NCBI RefSeq assembly: GCF_900109885.1
Contig: NZ_FOBS01000021.1
Span: 1-58,867 of the forward strand
DNA from: Syntrophus gentianae
GTDB taxonomy: Bacteria > Desulfobacterota > Syntrophia > Syntrophales > Syntrophaceae
Direction: 5' to 3'
DNA length: 58,867 nucleotides
Position 1 is the first letter of the stretch; every line of letters starts with the position of its first letter. This document shows, piece after piece, positions 1 through 7,867 of the stretch. Below the pieces are notes generated by a model. That model did not search any database and was not told where the DNA came from. It was given only the letters and a program-made list of their open reading frames with translations. The position numbers and the translations under genes are program-made.

Positions 1-191
1 CGGAGCAGCTGCTCAATCCGGGTACACAAGGAAGGCCACTTCTCTTTCGGAAGGACAAAGTGTCTCCCCAGGTTCAAAAGGGTATGCTGCCGTACCTGTT
101 TGCCAATACGCTCTGAAGAAACCAGCCGGCAGGTAATGTAAGATTCCCCCGGTGTTGTCGAACTTCCAGTTTTTGTTTGTCGGATAAACAT
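1..191 (-). CDS. IS1634-like transposase, N-terminal fragment (runs off the left edge)
   Basis: The minus strand reads from ATG at 191 to the window edge without a stop, giving 63 residues. The stretch with ERIGKQVRQHTLLNLGRHF followed by a W-P-x-L-C-x-R-I-E-Q-L-L pattern is the characteristic beginning of IS1634-family (IS4-like DDE) transposases. The catalytic residues lie outside the window. The 150 bases between this start and the truncated AlbA_2 gene should contain the end of the element, but I could not identify the terminal inverted repeat without the other end. The family call rests on remembered sequence style, so it is moderately sure. Confidence 0.6.
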   Translation of the reverse strand, partial: MFIRQTKTGSSTTPGESYITCRLVSSERIGKQVRQHTLLNLGRHFVLPKEKWPSLCTRIEQLL

Positions 192-340
192 GGTGGCTGT
201 ATACAGGAATCAGGCCTGGAAGTCAAGCCGCCGATTCATTTCATGGCACTACATTTGCGCTTTCTGGCAATCTACCATTGATTTTATTGAACTTTTTCCC
301 CTTGAATTGCCGAATATCGACCGAAAAAGGCATGTCTGTG

Positions 341-652
341 TTAAAGATGGGTTAACACAATGATGAGTCGCCCATTGGGAAGCTGGATATTTTCCGTTTG
401 AACGGTAAGTGGGCTTCGCACGTGTTGGCTGGCCGCATTGCTGATGAGTTGGTTGATCCGAACAATATCCTCACGCGAAAGACCGGGTGTGGAACCGTCG
501 TCCGACACGCCGATGAGAATCGTCCCGCCTTCCGAATTGGCAAAAGCCGCCATCTCCGAAGCAAGGGAATCGATATTCTTCACCGTGATCTTGAACTGAC
601 GGGAGCTGTCTTCTCCCAGGGCTATGCGGGCAAGGAGGTCTTCACGCTTCAT
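341..652 (-). pseudogene. AlbA_2 (Schlafen-type) ATP-binding domain protein, 3' end lost
   Basis: About 100 residues remain. They contain the start of an AlbA_2 (divergent AAA/Schlafen) domain: QFKITVKNIDSLASEMAAFAN, then SEGGTILIGVSDDG and NGRLIIVL. The frame then runs into THL-stop just where such domains continue (normally IxVP and onwards), and an IS1634-like transposase starts about 150 bases further. The simplest reading is disruption by that insertion. The start at 652 follows the res stop by one base and has AAGGA in front; an alternative ATG at 667 overlaps the end of res. AlbA_2 proteins often sit in restriction or defence operons, which fits the location directly downstream of res. 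Confidence 0.6.
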
Positions 653-653
653 T

Positions 654-3600
654 TCATCCTTCACCATGCGTTACCCCTTCGATCATCCTGTTGAACTCGG
701 CCTCAACCTTGGCCTCGAAGTCTGTCTCCATCCGGTAGACATCGGTGAATTCGGCGAAGGCCCACCGGCCATACCGGCCGTGATGGTTGACGCCGGGCAC
801 CCAGTAGGTTTCCATGGTCGATTTCTTTATTTTGGCGTCCTCCCGGCGGTAGCCCTTGATCTCGACGATCAGGTGGAGCGGGTCGGCTTTGCCGTCATCC
901 ACCAGGCAGATGAAATCGGGCAGATAGATCCGCGTCTCCGAGCCGTAACGGTAGGGAACCTCCAGGCCGAGGTTGTGGTTCTTGACGTAGGCTTGCACCC
1001 TGGGGTGGGATTCGGCGACGCGGCAGAACTCGGCCTCCCAGTCGCTGTCGAGAATCACCCAATTGATGTGGCACCGCCTGGCGTCCGTCTCCCAGCGGTC
1101 CTTCCGGGAAGTGTTGAAGTTTACGTGCATGGTGGAACCGACGGGATTGTAAGGGTCGAGGACGGCCAGGATCGGGTACTTCCCTTCCAGGGACCGGGTG
1201 ATTCCGGCGGTGATGTGCTCGCAGGCCATGTCGGCCAGTTCCTGGTACAACAACTGGGCGGGATAAGTGCCGCCCTTGCAGACCAGGCAGTTGTCCAACC
1301 ACTCTTTGGTGATCCGCTTCAACTGGCCGAAGAGATGCAGTTTGGGCTCTTCCCCGGGATCGCGAAACTGGGTGTAGAGCAGGTGCTTGGCGACATGGAA
1401 CAGGAGCGTGGAGCGACGAAGATCGCCCGTATGGATCAAGTTCAAATCCACGCCTTCGCCGATAATTCCTTGATTCTGGGTAATGGTCGGACCGACGAGA
1501 TCCGGCGTCAGTTCCATGATGGAATCCGCGGTGAAGACGGCACTCAATCGCTCTTCGGGCAGTTCAACCCGGTAGCCGGCAACGCGGGGGAAACGGATTT
1601 CGAGGTGGTCGCGTTCGGGACGCATGGTCTTGACTCGGACGGTCTCGCGGGGCGGCTGGGGTGGCGCGACAACCGGCTTGGCGGTGAAGTCGAAGGGCAC
1701 CCCAAGTACATCGGCATATTCCACATTGAAGAGATTGCCTTCGTTAAGATCGTAGGACTGGCGGCGCAGGGCGCGGCCGATGACCTGTTCGCACAGAAGC
1801 TGGGTGCCGAAGGCGCGGACGCCCAGGACATGGGTGACGGTGTTGGCGTCCCAGCCCTCGGTGAGCATGGAAACGGAGACGACGCAGTGAATAGAATCGC
1901 CCAGGCGACCTTGTTTGCCGACAGTGTTCATGACTTCCCGGAGCAGATCCTGGTCGGTGAGGTTCTCCGCCTGGCGGCGGTCGCCGGTGCGTTCCACGAT
2001 CTCCCGGCGGAAGCGGTCGATCTCCGGAGAGGCGATCTGGCGGAAATGATCATCCAAGGCCTCGCCGGATTCAAGCTGCTCGCTGTCGATCAGGAGCGTC
2101 CGGGGCCGGGCAAGTTGGCACCCATATTCATCGTAGTTTGAAAAGAGCGGGAATTTCCCGAGGAAGGGCGGCGGGGTGACGCCGTCCTCGTGGGGGGGAT
2201 GCTCGAAACCGGCCATGTAATCGTAGACCAGCTTGGAGATGGCCGTGTTCTGGCAAACGACGATGAAACACGGCGGCAGTTGAACACCGCTTTCCTTCCA
2301 GAGGTGATAGGTCTTTTCGTAGTGCCCGTAGAGGGCCTCCAGCGCCGTTTGGAGCCGGGTGGGCAGTTTCAGGGGATCGAGGCCCGCCGCTTTGCCCCGG
2401 CCTTTCTTGGGCATGTCCTTGCGGATATGCTCCCAGAGATTCCGGAACATGGGCATCTCTCCACCGGGGATGTTGTCCGCCACCGGCACGCGCGGCAGTT
2501 TGACGATGCCGCATTCGATGGCGTCCATCAGGGAGAAGTCGTTCATCGTCCAGGGGAAGAGGGTGCCTTCGGCGTAACCGGAACCGCTGAGAAAAAACGG
2601 CGTCGCCGACAGATCGAAGACGCGGGTGATACCCAGCTTGCGGTTGACGGCTTCGAGGCCGGAGATCCAGAGCCTTGCCGCCTCAGTATTCCGTTCCGCT
2701 TCTTTCCGTTCGTCTCCTTTCAGGTCCTTCCCTTCCGCAGTTTCAGGTTTGGCTCGATAGCAGTGATGGGCCTCGTCGTTGAAGACGACGATGTTCTTCA
2801 TTCCCATCAGATCGGGCATGACCCGCTGGATCATCTGGCCTTCCGTTTCCAGCGTGTCCAATGCCGCGCCCTGCCGCCCCTGGAGGAGCAGGCGGCCGCC
2901 TTTCGAGAGTTCCACCCGTTCGCGGAGCTTGAAGGCGTGGAAGTTCGTGATGACAATTTTGGCCCGTTCCAGATCGGCCAGCATATCGCCCGGAACAAGT
3001 TCGCGGCTCTGGTAATAACTGTCCGGATCATTCGGCCGGAGGACGCGGAGGCGATCGCGGATCGTCAGGCCGGGCGTGACGACAAGAAAGCCGCGGGTAA
3101 ATTTCCGGCTGTTGGGACGGCGGACGGCATTAATCGTCTGCCAGGCGATCAGCATGGCCATGACGGCGGTCTTGCCCGTACCCGTGGCCAGTTTCAGGGC
3201 CAGGCGCATCAGATCCGGGTTGGCGCTGTGATTGGCGTCGGCCAAATGGTCCAGAAATATTTTCCCGGCCTTTCCGGCGGTGGGGGCGACCTCTGTCAGC
3301 CAGATGGCCGTTTCGACTGCCTCAATCTGACAGAAAAAGGGCCGGATATTGTTGAAGGGATGATGCCGCCAATGCTTCAACAGGCGGACGGTTTCAGGCG
3401 TCACCCGCCAGTCGTTCGGGTTTGGCAGGCTGCGCCACTCGTCCACGCGGCTTCGGAGAAGATTGATGATCGGCGTGGGGTCGTACTGCTGCTCCTGGGT
3501 GGAAAGCCCTTTGCCTTCGTCGAAGACAAGATCCGCTTGGGCTGCGGCGGTCTTGCGTTTCCGGGGTTTGGGGATGGGAGTGATGTATTCCGCCTTCCGG

Positions 3601-3713
3601 CGTCTTTCGATAATCTGCTGGGTCGGCTGGCCCAGTTTATCAAGTTCCCAGTGTCGGGAAGGGTATTCATACGGGGAGTTGAGAATAGGCTGTGCGAAGA
3701 ATCGATTGTCCAT
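654..3713 (-). CDS. res: type III restriction enzyme Res-like subunit (SF2 helicase plus PD-D/ExK nuclease)
   Basis: This 1019-residue protein has the expected SF2 helicase motifs in order: Walker A ATGTGKT near residue 175, a DEAH box (NDEAHH) near 312, SATPF near 370, and SMLTEGWDANTVTHVLG followed by QVIGRALRR near 630-650. The C-terminus holds LPDF...VEIKG near 930-950, which fits a PD-(D/E)xK nuclease. Res subunits translocate on DNA and cut when paired with a Mod methyltransferase. No mod gene is visible in the window; it may lie to the left, beyond the insertion sequence. The start has GGAGACAGG upstream. Residue motifs look intact, so the enzyme itself may be functional even though its neighbour is broken. 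Confidence 0.9.
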   Translation of the reverse strand: MDNRFFAQPILNSPYEYPSRHWELDKLGQPTQQIIERRRKAEYITPIPKPRKRKTAAAQADLVFDEGKGLSTQEQQYDPTPIINLLRSRVDEWRSLPNPNDWRVTPETVRLLKHWRHHPFNNIRPFFCQIEAVETAIWLTEVAPTAGKAGKIFLDHLADANHSANPDLMRLALKLATGTGKTAVMAMLIAWQTINAVRRPNSRKFTRGFLVVTPGLTIRDRLRVLRPNDPDSYYQSRELVPGDMLADLERAKIVITNFHAFKLRERVELSKGGRLLLQGRQGAALDTLETEGQMIQRVMPDLMGMKNIVVFNDEAHHCYRAKPETAEGKDLKGDERKEAERNTEAARLWISGLEAVNRKLGITRVFDLSATPFFLSGSGYAEGTLFPWTMNDFSLMDAIECGIVKLPRVPVADNIPGGEMPMFRNLWEHIRKDMPKKGRGKAAGLDPLKLPTRLQTALEALYGHYEKTYHLWKESGVQLPPCFIVVCQNTAISKLVYDYMAGFEHPPHEDGVTPPPFLGKFPLFSNYDEYGCQLARPRTLLIDSEQLESGEALDDHFRQIASPEIDRFRREIVERTGDRRQAENLTDQDLLREVMNTVGKQGRLGDSIHCVVSVSMLTEGWDANTVTHVLGVRAFGTQLLCEQVIGRALRRQSYDLNEGNLFNVEYADVLGVPFDFTAKPVVAPPQPPRETVRVKTMRPERDHLEIRFPRVAGYRVELPEERLSAVFTADSIMELTPDLVGPTITQNQGIIGEGVDLNLIHTGDLRRSTLLFHVAKHLLYTQFRDPGEEPKLHLFGQLKRITKEWLDNCLVCKGGTYPAQLLYQELADMACEHITAGITRSLEGKYPILAVLDPYNPVGSTMHVNFNTSRKDRWETDARRCHINWVILDSDWEAEFCRVAESHPRVQAYVKNHNLGLEVPYRYGSETRIYLPDFICLVDDGKADPLHLIVEIKGYRREDAKIKKSTMETYWVPGVNHHGRYGRWAFAEFTDVYRMETDFEAKVEAEFNRMIEGVTHGEG

Positions 3714-3994
3714 GGTTAGCCTGTCTCCTGCTTTGACTATCGCGCTTTTAAGATCAGTAGAAGAAATTGATGGGCACTTGATACACCAATTCTAAAAAAC
3801 TAGCAAGATATCATGGCATTATGATGAAAAAGATTCGGTGATCGACGGAATGAAATAGATGTTAAGAAGAGAGCAGAAAGAAGAATCCTGTCTTGCTGAA
3901 GCCTGTCTGATGAGATATAAGCACAGGCTGAGAGTTCTGGATAACCACGGTCCAGATGCTTTATCCTGACTTTTCTATCGAGGAGTATTACCTG

Positions 3995-5476
3995 GTGGCC
4001 ATTTTGACCGTTATTCTGCAAATGCCGGACATTCGGGATTCGGATGAGCCGGTGCTGCGTCTTTTGAGCGATTCACCTCTCGTCAAGACCATCTGGATCT
4101 CATCCAGAACTTCGACCCGGCAACCGGCTTCCCCAAAGTGCCGGACGGCCCCCCCGGCGGTCCTTAATTCCGGCGATACCCTGAATGCCCTTCTCGACCG
4201 GATCGACACCCCGTGGCTCTTGATAATCCCGGACGCCCAGGGGCTGGACATTCCCCCTTCGTCTCTGGAGCGCCTGCTGGAGGTTGGCGAACTGACCGGG
4301 GCCGGTCTGGTTTATGCCGATTTCCGGGAACGTGGGATCGATGGACGGCTCACGGATCACCCCCTCCTCGATTATCAGCTGGGCAGCATCCGGGACACCT
4401 TTGACTTCGGCCCGCTGATGCTCTTTTCCGTTCCGGCCATTTCTCAGGCCCTGGATTCCCGGGGGGCGATTCCCTCTCTGGATGCAGCCGGGCTTTACGA
4501 CCTACGATTGAAGCTGTCCCTCAACTCCGCTTTCTTCCATCTTCCGGAATTTCTCTGCACCCGGACGGAGATCGATGCCCGCAGCAGCGGCGAGAAACTC
4601 TTCGATTACGTCCGTCTTGATCAGCAGAAGATTCAGCGGGAAATGGAAACCGTGGCGACGGCCCATCTGCAGCGCCTCGGCGCCTGTCTTGCCCCTGAAT
4701 TCGAAGCCCTGCCCCCAAGCCGTCAGGATTTTCCCGTGGAGGCCAGCGTCATCATTCCCGTGCGCAACCGGCGGCGGACCATCCTCGAAGCCGTGGACAG
4801 CGCCCTTTCCCAGAAAACGGATTTTTCCTTTAACGTGATCGTTGTGGACAACTTTTCTTCCGACGGGACCAGCGAACTCCTGGCCGAGCGGGCGAAGGAC
4901 TGTCCCGCTCTGAAACATCGCCTTCCGGAACGGAATGACCTGGATATCGGCGGCTGCTGGAATGCCGCCATCCAGGACAATGCCTGCGGACGCTATGCGG
5001 TGCAGCTCGATTCAGACGACCTTTACAGTCGGCCCGATGCCCTGCAGCAGATGGTGGATCTCCTGCGGACCGATCGCTATGCCATGGTCGTCGGGGCCTA
5101 CACCCTCGTCAACGAACACCTGGAAGAGATTCCTCCCGGCTTAATCGATCATCGGGAATGGACGCCGGAGAACGGCCGCAACAACGCCCTGCGGATCAAC
5201 GGGCTTGGCGCGCCGCGCGCCTTTTCCACGGAACTCCTCCGGAAAACCGGCTTTCTCAATGTCGGCTATGGAGAGGATTACGCACTGGCCCTGCGTCTCT
5301 CCCGGCAGTACGAAATCGGCAGAATTTACGAGAGTCTCTACCTTTGCCGCCGCTGGACGGACAATACCGACGCCGCCCTGCCCATCGAGAAAAGCAACCG
5401 CAATGACTTTTTCAAGGATCGGATCCGGACACTGGAAATCCTGGCCCGGCAGCAGCAAAACGGAAGGCTCCCGTGA
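3995..5476 (+). CDS. family 2 glycosyltransferase with an extra N-terminal domain
   Basis: A GT-A fold starts around residue 245: ASVIIPVRNRRRTILEAVDSAL, then VVDNFSSDGT and a QLDSDDLY acidic motif that would bind metal and nucleotide sugar. The first 240 residues look like a second, degenerate GT-A-like region (LIIPDAQG, GLVYADF) without a clear metal site. I chose GTG at 3995 because GAGGAG lies nine bases upstream; ATGs at 3956 and 4022 lack a ribosome site. The stop overlaps the next start (GTGA), so it is translationally coupled to the GNAT gene. Donor and acceptor are unknown. The protein has no membrane segment, so it is probably cytosolic. Confidence 0.8.
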   Translation: MAILTVILQMPDIRDSDEPVLRLLSDSPLVKTIWISSRTSTRQPASPKCRTAPPAVLNSGDTLNALLDRIDTPWLLIIPDAQGLDIPPSSLERLLEVGELTGAGLVYADFRERGIDGRLTDHPLLDYQLGSIRDTFDFGPLMLFSVPAISQALDSRGAIPSLDAAGLYDLRLKLSLNSAFFHLPEFLCTRTEIDARSSGEKLFDYVRLDQQKIQREMETVATAHLQRLGACLAPEFEALPPSRQDFPVEASVIIPVRNRRRTILEAVDSALSQKTDFSFNVIVVDNFSSDGTSELLAERAKDCPALKHRLPERNDLDIGGCWNAAIQDNACGRYAVQLDSDDLYSRPDALQQMVDLLRTDRYAMVVGAYTLVNEHLEEIPPGLIDHREWTPENGRNNALRINGLGAPRAFSTELLRKTGFLNVGYGEDYALALRLSRQYEIGRIYESLYLCRRWTDNTDAALPIEKSNRNDFFKDRIRTLEILARQQQNGRLP

Positions 5477-5982
5477 CTTCGGTTTCCGTCCGCCCCTGGC
5501 AACTCGTCGATCTGCCCGCAATCCGCGCCCTGATCTGGCGGTCCTGGCTGGCGACCTACAGCGGTTTCATTCCCCGGGAAGATCTGCGGACCTATTTTGA
5601 TGCGCACTATACCTTGAAGGCCCTGCAGGCACACTTCGCGGATGAATATGTATCGGGATTCGTGCTCGAGCAGGAAGGAAATCTCTGCGGTTACGCCCGG
5701 ACTCGAATTCATCTGGAGATGGATCGCTTCCATCTTGCTTCCCTGTACCTTCTGCCGGAATTTGAAGGACGGGGGCTGGGTGGAATCCTGCTTCAGGAGG
5801 TCTTGAATGAAGCCGGACGCCGCGGATTCGACAACCTGTGGCTCGGGGTTATGGTCCCGAATACCCGGGCGCTGGCCTGGTATCAGAAAAGGGGATTCGA
5901 TTTTCTTGTGTCCATGCCCTTTACCATGGGGGATACAACCGTGGATCATTTGATCGGCTGTTTGAAAATCGACAAGAGGTAA
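5473..5982 (+). CDS. GNAT family N-acetyltransferase
   Basis: The 169-residue protein is a single GNAT domain. SLYLLPEFEGRGLGGILLQEV (around residues 75-115) carries the acetyl-CoA-binding R/Q-x-x-G-x-G/A loop, followed by NLWLGVMVPNTRALAWYQKRGF, the usual end of the fold. It begins with GTG overlapping the stop of the glycosyltransferase, and the next gene follows after seven bases. The substrate cannot be told; the operon context suggests a sugar, an amino sugar or a glycosylated product, which is inference. Confidence 0.85.
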   Translation: MTSVSVRPWQLVDLPAIRALIWRSWLATYSGFIPREDLRTYFDAHYTLKALQAHFADEYVSGFVLEQEGNLCGYARTRIHLEMDRFHLASLYLLPEFEGRGLGGILLQEVLNEAGRRGFDNLWLGVMVPNTRALAWYQKRGFDFLVSMPFTMGDTTVDHLIGCLKIDKR

Positions 5983-5989
5983 AGAATAC

Positions 5990-7012
5990 ATGGAGCGAAA
6001 TCCATTCTCCGCCTCCAGAATCTTTGCGGATTTTGATCCGGAAAGAGATTTTGAAGCCGGCCCAAGGCTTCCCGATCTGTGCGGGCAGCTCCTGAGTCGG
6101 CAGAAGGGGAACTGGCCGAAGTTGAAGGCCGGTTATGATGCGGTTGCGGACTCCCTTTTCCGCACCATCGACTGCGGTGGTTTCTCCGTTGTCCTTCAGT
6201 TCAATCCCCAGCGGATCGTCAGCAGTGGCGCCCGCGTGGATCCGGCATCCATATCGGCGCGGCCCTGCTTTCTGTGCCCGGCAAATCTTCCGGAAGCCCA
6301 GCAGGGGATTCTCTATCGGCGTCATTTCCTGGTCCTCTGCAACCCCTTTCCCATCTTCCCTCAGCATTATACGATCAGCGACCTGAACCACAGTCCCCAA
6401 TCCCTGGAAGAGCATCTGGACATCTTTCTTCTCCTTGCCCGGGATCTCGCTCCCTCCCTGGCTGTTTTCTACAACGGGCCGCGCTGCGGGGCCTCGGCGC
6501 CGGACCACCTGCACTTTCAGGCCTGCCCGGCAGGCAGCCTGCCCATTGAAGGGCAACTGGATGACGGACGCCCCGTTCTGCCTGTTGCGACTTACCGCTC
6601 AGCAAGGATTTCCCGTGTGAAAGATTTAGGCCGGGCCGTCCTGGCCATTGAAGTATCCGATGCTGCAGACTTGATAGACGCCATCAAAAAGATCCTAACG
6701 GTGATGAAGGATAATGTTTTTCCCGATAAGGAACCGATGCTCAACCTCCATGGGTCCTTTCATGAAGGGAAATGGCGGGTTCTCCTCTTTCCCCGACGGA
6801 AAGGCCGTCCGGATCTTTACGACCGGGAAGAGGCGGAACGGGTCCTGATCAGCCCGGCAAGCGTTGAGATGGGGGGATTACTGGTCGCTCCCGTCGAAAG
6901 AGACTTCCGGAGGCTGAATCCCGATCTTGTCCGCCATATCTACCGGGAAGTTTCCGTAGACCCGGCCCTTTTGGACGAATGGACGGATCAGCTCTCCCGG
7001 ATGGGTGACTAA
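5990..7012 (+). CDS. DUF4922-type HIT/GalT-fold nucleotidyltransferase-like protein
   Basis: The 340-residue protein has a GalT/ATP-adenylyltransferase look. RPCFLCPANLPEAQ (near residue 90) is a likely half of a zinc site, FPQHYTISDLNH resembles the conserved strand before the active site, and GASAPDHLHFQA (near residue 165) is the HxH-Q histidine-triad motif in which the second His would be the nucleophile. Enzymes of this fold move NMP groups between sugar phosphates and nucleotides or phosphate. The actual substrate is unknown. It is third in a coupled operon with a glycosyltransferase and a GNAT, so a sugar-nucleotide role is a fair inference. Its end overlaps the convergent hcpR gene by four bases. 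Confidence 0.75.
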   Translation: MERNPFSASRIFADFDPERDFEAGPRLPDLCGQLLSRQKGNWPKLKAGYDAVADSLFRTIDCGGFSVVLQFNPQRIVSSGARVDPASISARPCFLCPANLPEAQQGILYRRHFLVLCNPFPIFPQHYTISDLNHSPQSLEEHLDIFLLLARDLAPSLAVFYNGPRCGASAPDHLHFQACPAGSLPIEGQLDDGRPVLPVATYRSARISRVKDLGRAVLAIEVSDAADLIDAIKKILTVMKDNVFPDKEPMLNLHGSFHEGKWRVLLFPRRKGRPDLYDREEAERVLISPASVEMGGLLVAPVERDFRRLNPDLVRHIYREVSVDPALLDEWTDQLSRMGD

Positions 7013-7698
7013 CCGCCCAGTTTTCCTGTTTCCGCCAGTTCCTGCAGGCCATCCCGGTCTCGAATCGTAATCTCCTTCCCCTTGACTTCGATCAGATCGG
7101 CACTGGTCATTCTGGAGAGGATCCGGGAGAGGGTCTCCGGGATCGTTCCCAGCAGGCTGGCCAGTTGCCCTTTGGAGATGCCGAGGGAGAGACGATCCCC
7201 CTGTCCCTCGGCATCGCTGAGGTAGAGTAGATAAGAGGCCAGTCGGCCTGGAACTTCCTTGAGGGTCAGATTCTCAATCTGGACCGTAAACTGCCGCAGG
7301 CGCATGGACAAGTCGGCAAGGAGATTCAGGCACAGGGATGGGTTCCCGGAGATGAGCGACACGAAGGCTGTCCGGGGAAAGAAGAGAAGATGGCTCTTCA
7401 GGAGGGTGCTTGCATTGGCGGGAAAGCGCTTTCCGGAAAAAACGGCCACCTCGCCAAAGGAGTTTCCCGGGCCGTAGATGTGGAGAATCTGTTCCTTTCC
7501 TTCCAGGGAAAGCTTATAGATTTTGACCTGTCCGGAGGCCACCACATAAAACCCGTCCCCTTCCTCTCCTTCGGCAAAGATCTCCTTCCCCTTATCGTAA
7601 AGTTTGTCGCGGGCGATATCCCGGATCTGACCGAGCTGAGATTCGGAGAGCCCTTGAAAAAGGGGGATCGACCTGAGAATTTTCAAAATATTGTCCAT
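7009..7698 (-). CDS. hcpR: Crp/Fnr-family regulator, HcpR type
   Basis: This is a 229-residue Crp/Fnr protein: a cyclic-nucleotide-type sensor domain up to about residue 120 (GDGFYVVASGQVKIYKLS, GNSFGEVAVFSG), a dimer helix, and a winged helix near 170-205 (SKGQLASLLGTIPETLSRIL). It lacks the N-terminal cysteines of Fnr. In sulfate reducers and relatives, HcpR is known to control hcp in response to nitrite or NO, apparently through heme. The assignment here rests on divergence from hcp and on the TTGAC-N4-GTCAA palindrome between the two genes. The gene lies 3'-to-3' with the DUF4922 gene. Confidence 0.85.
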   Translation of the reverse strand: MDNILKILRSIPLFQGLSESQLGQIRDIARDKLYDKGKEIFAEGEEGDGFYVVASGQVKIYKLSLEGKEQILHIYGPGNSFGEVAVFSGKRFPANASTLLKSHLLFFPRTAFVSLISGNPSLCLNLLADLSMRLRQFTVQIENLTLKEVPGRLASYLLYLSDAEGQGDRLSLGISKGQLASLLGTIPETLSRILSRMTSADLIEVKGKEITIRDRDGLQELAETGKLGG

Positions 7699-7730
7699 AT
7701 TTTGTCCTCTTTTTTTAAAATTTTCCTTGC

Positions 7731-7748
7731 CCTTGACCTAAGTCAAGG
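7731..7748. promoter_or_regulatory. HcpR operator palindrome
   Basis: CCTTGACCTAAGTCAAGG is an 18-base inverted repeat with seven-base arms (CCTTGAC/GTCAAGG) around a four-base centre. It contains TTGAC-N4-GTCAA, which matches the known HcpR/Dnr-like consensus. It lies 33 bases upstream of the hcpR start and 120 bases upstream of hcp, so one dimer could control both directions. I found no second copy before fprA or the ferredoxin gene, which suggests they depend on the hcp promoter. Confidence 0.85.
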
Positions 7749-7867
7749 CGAAAATAAACGCATTATGAGGTAATGGCTCCAGGAATCAAGGGGGATCTTT
7801 GAAAGTATTTTCTGGCTCCCCTTGGTGAAATTCAAAATATCATTCCAACAGGAAAAGGAGGAAGAAA

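Noticed and set aside
624-3719. Two long open plus-strand frames (about 505 and 509 codons) opposite res
   Set aside because: They mirror the res gene, whose helicase and nuclease motifs are clear. The antisense translations show no known motif and are a by-product of high GC.
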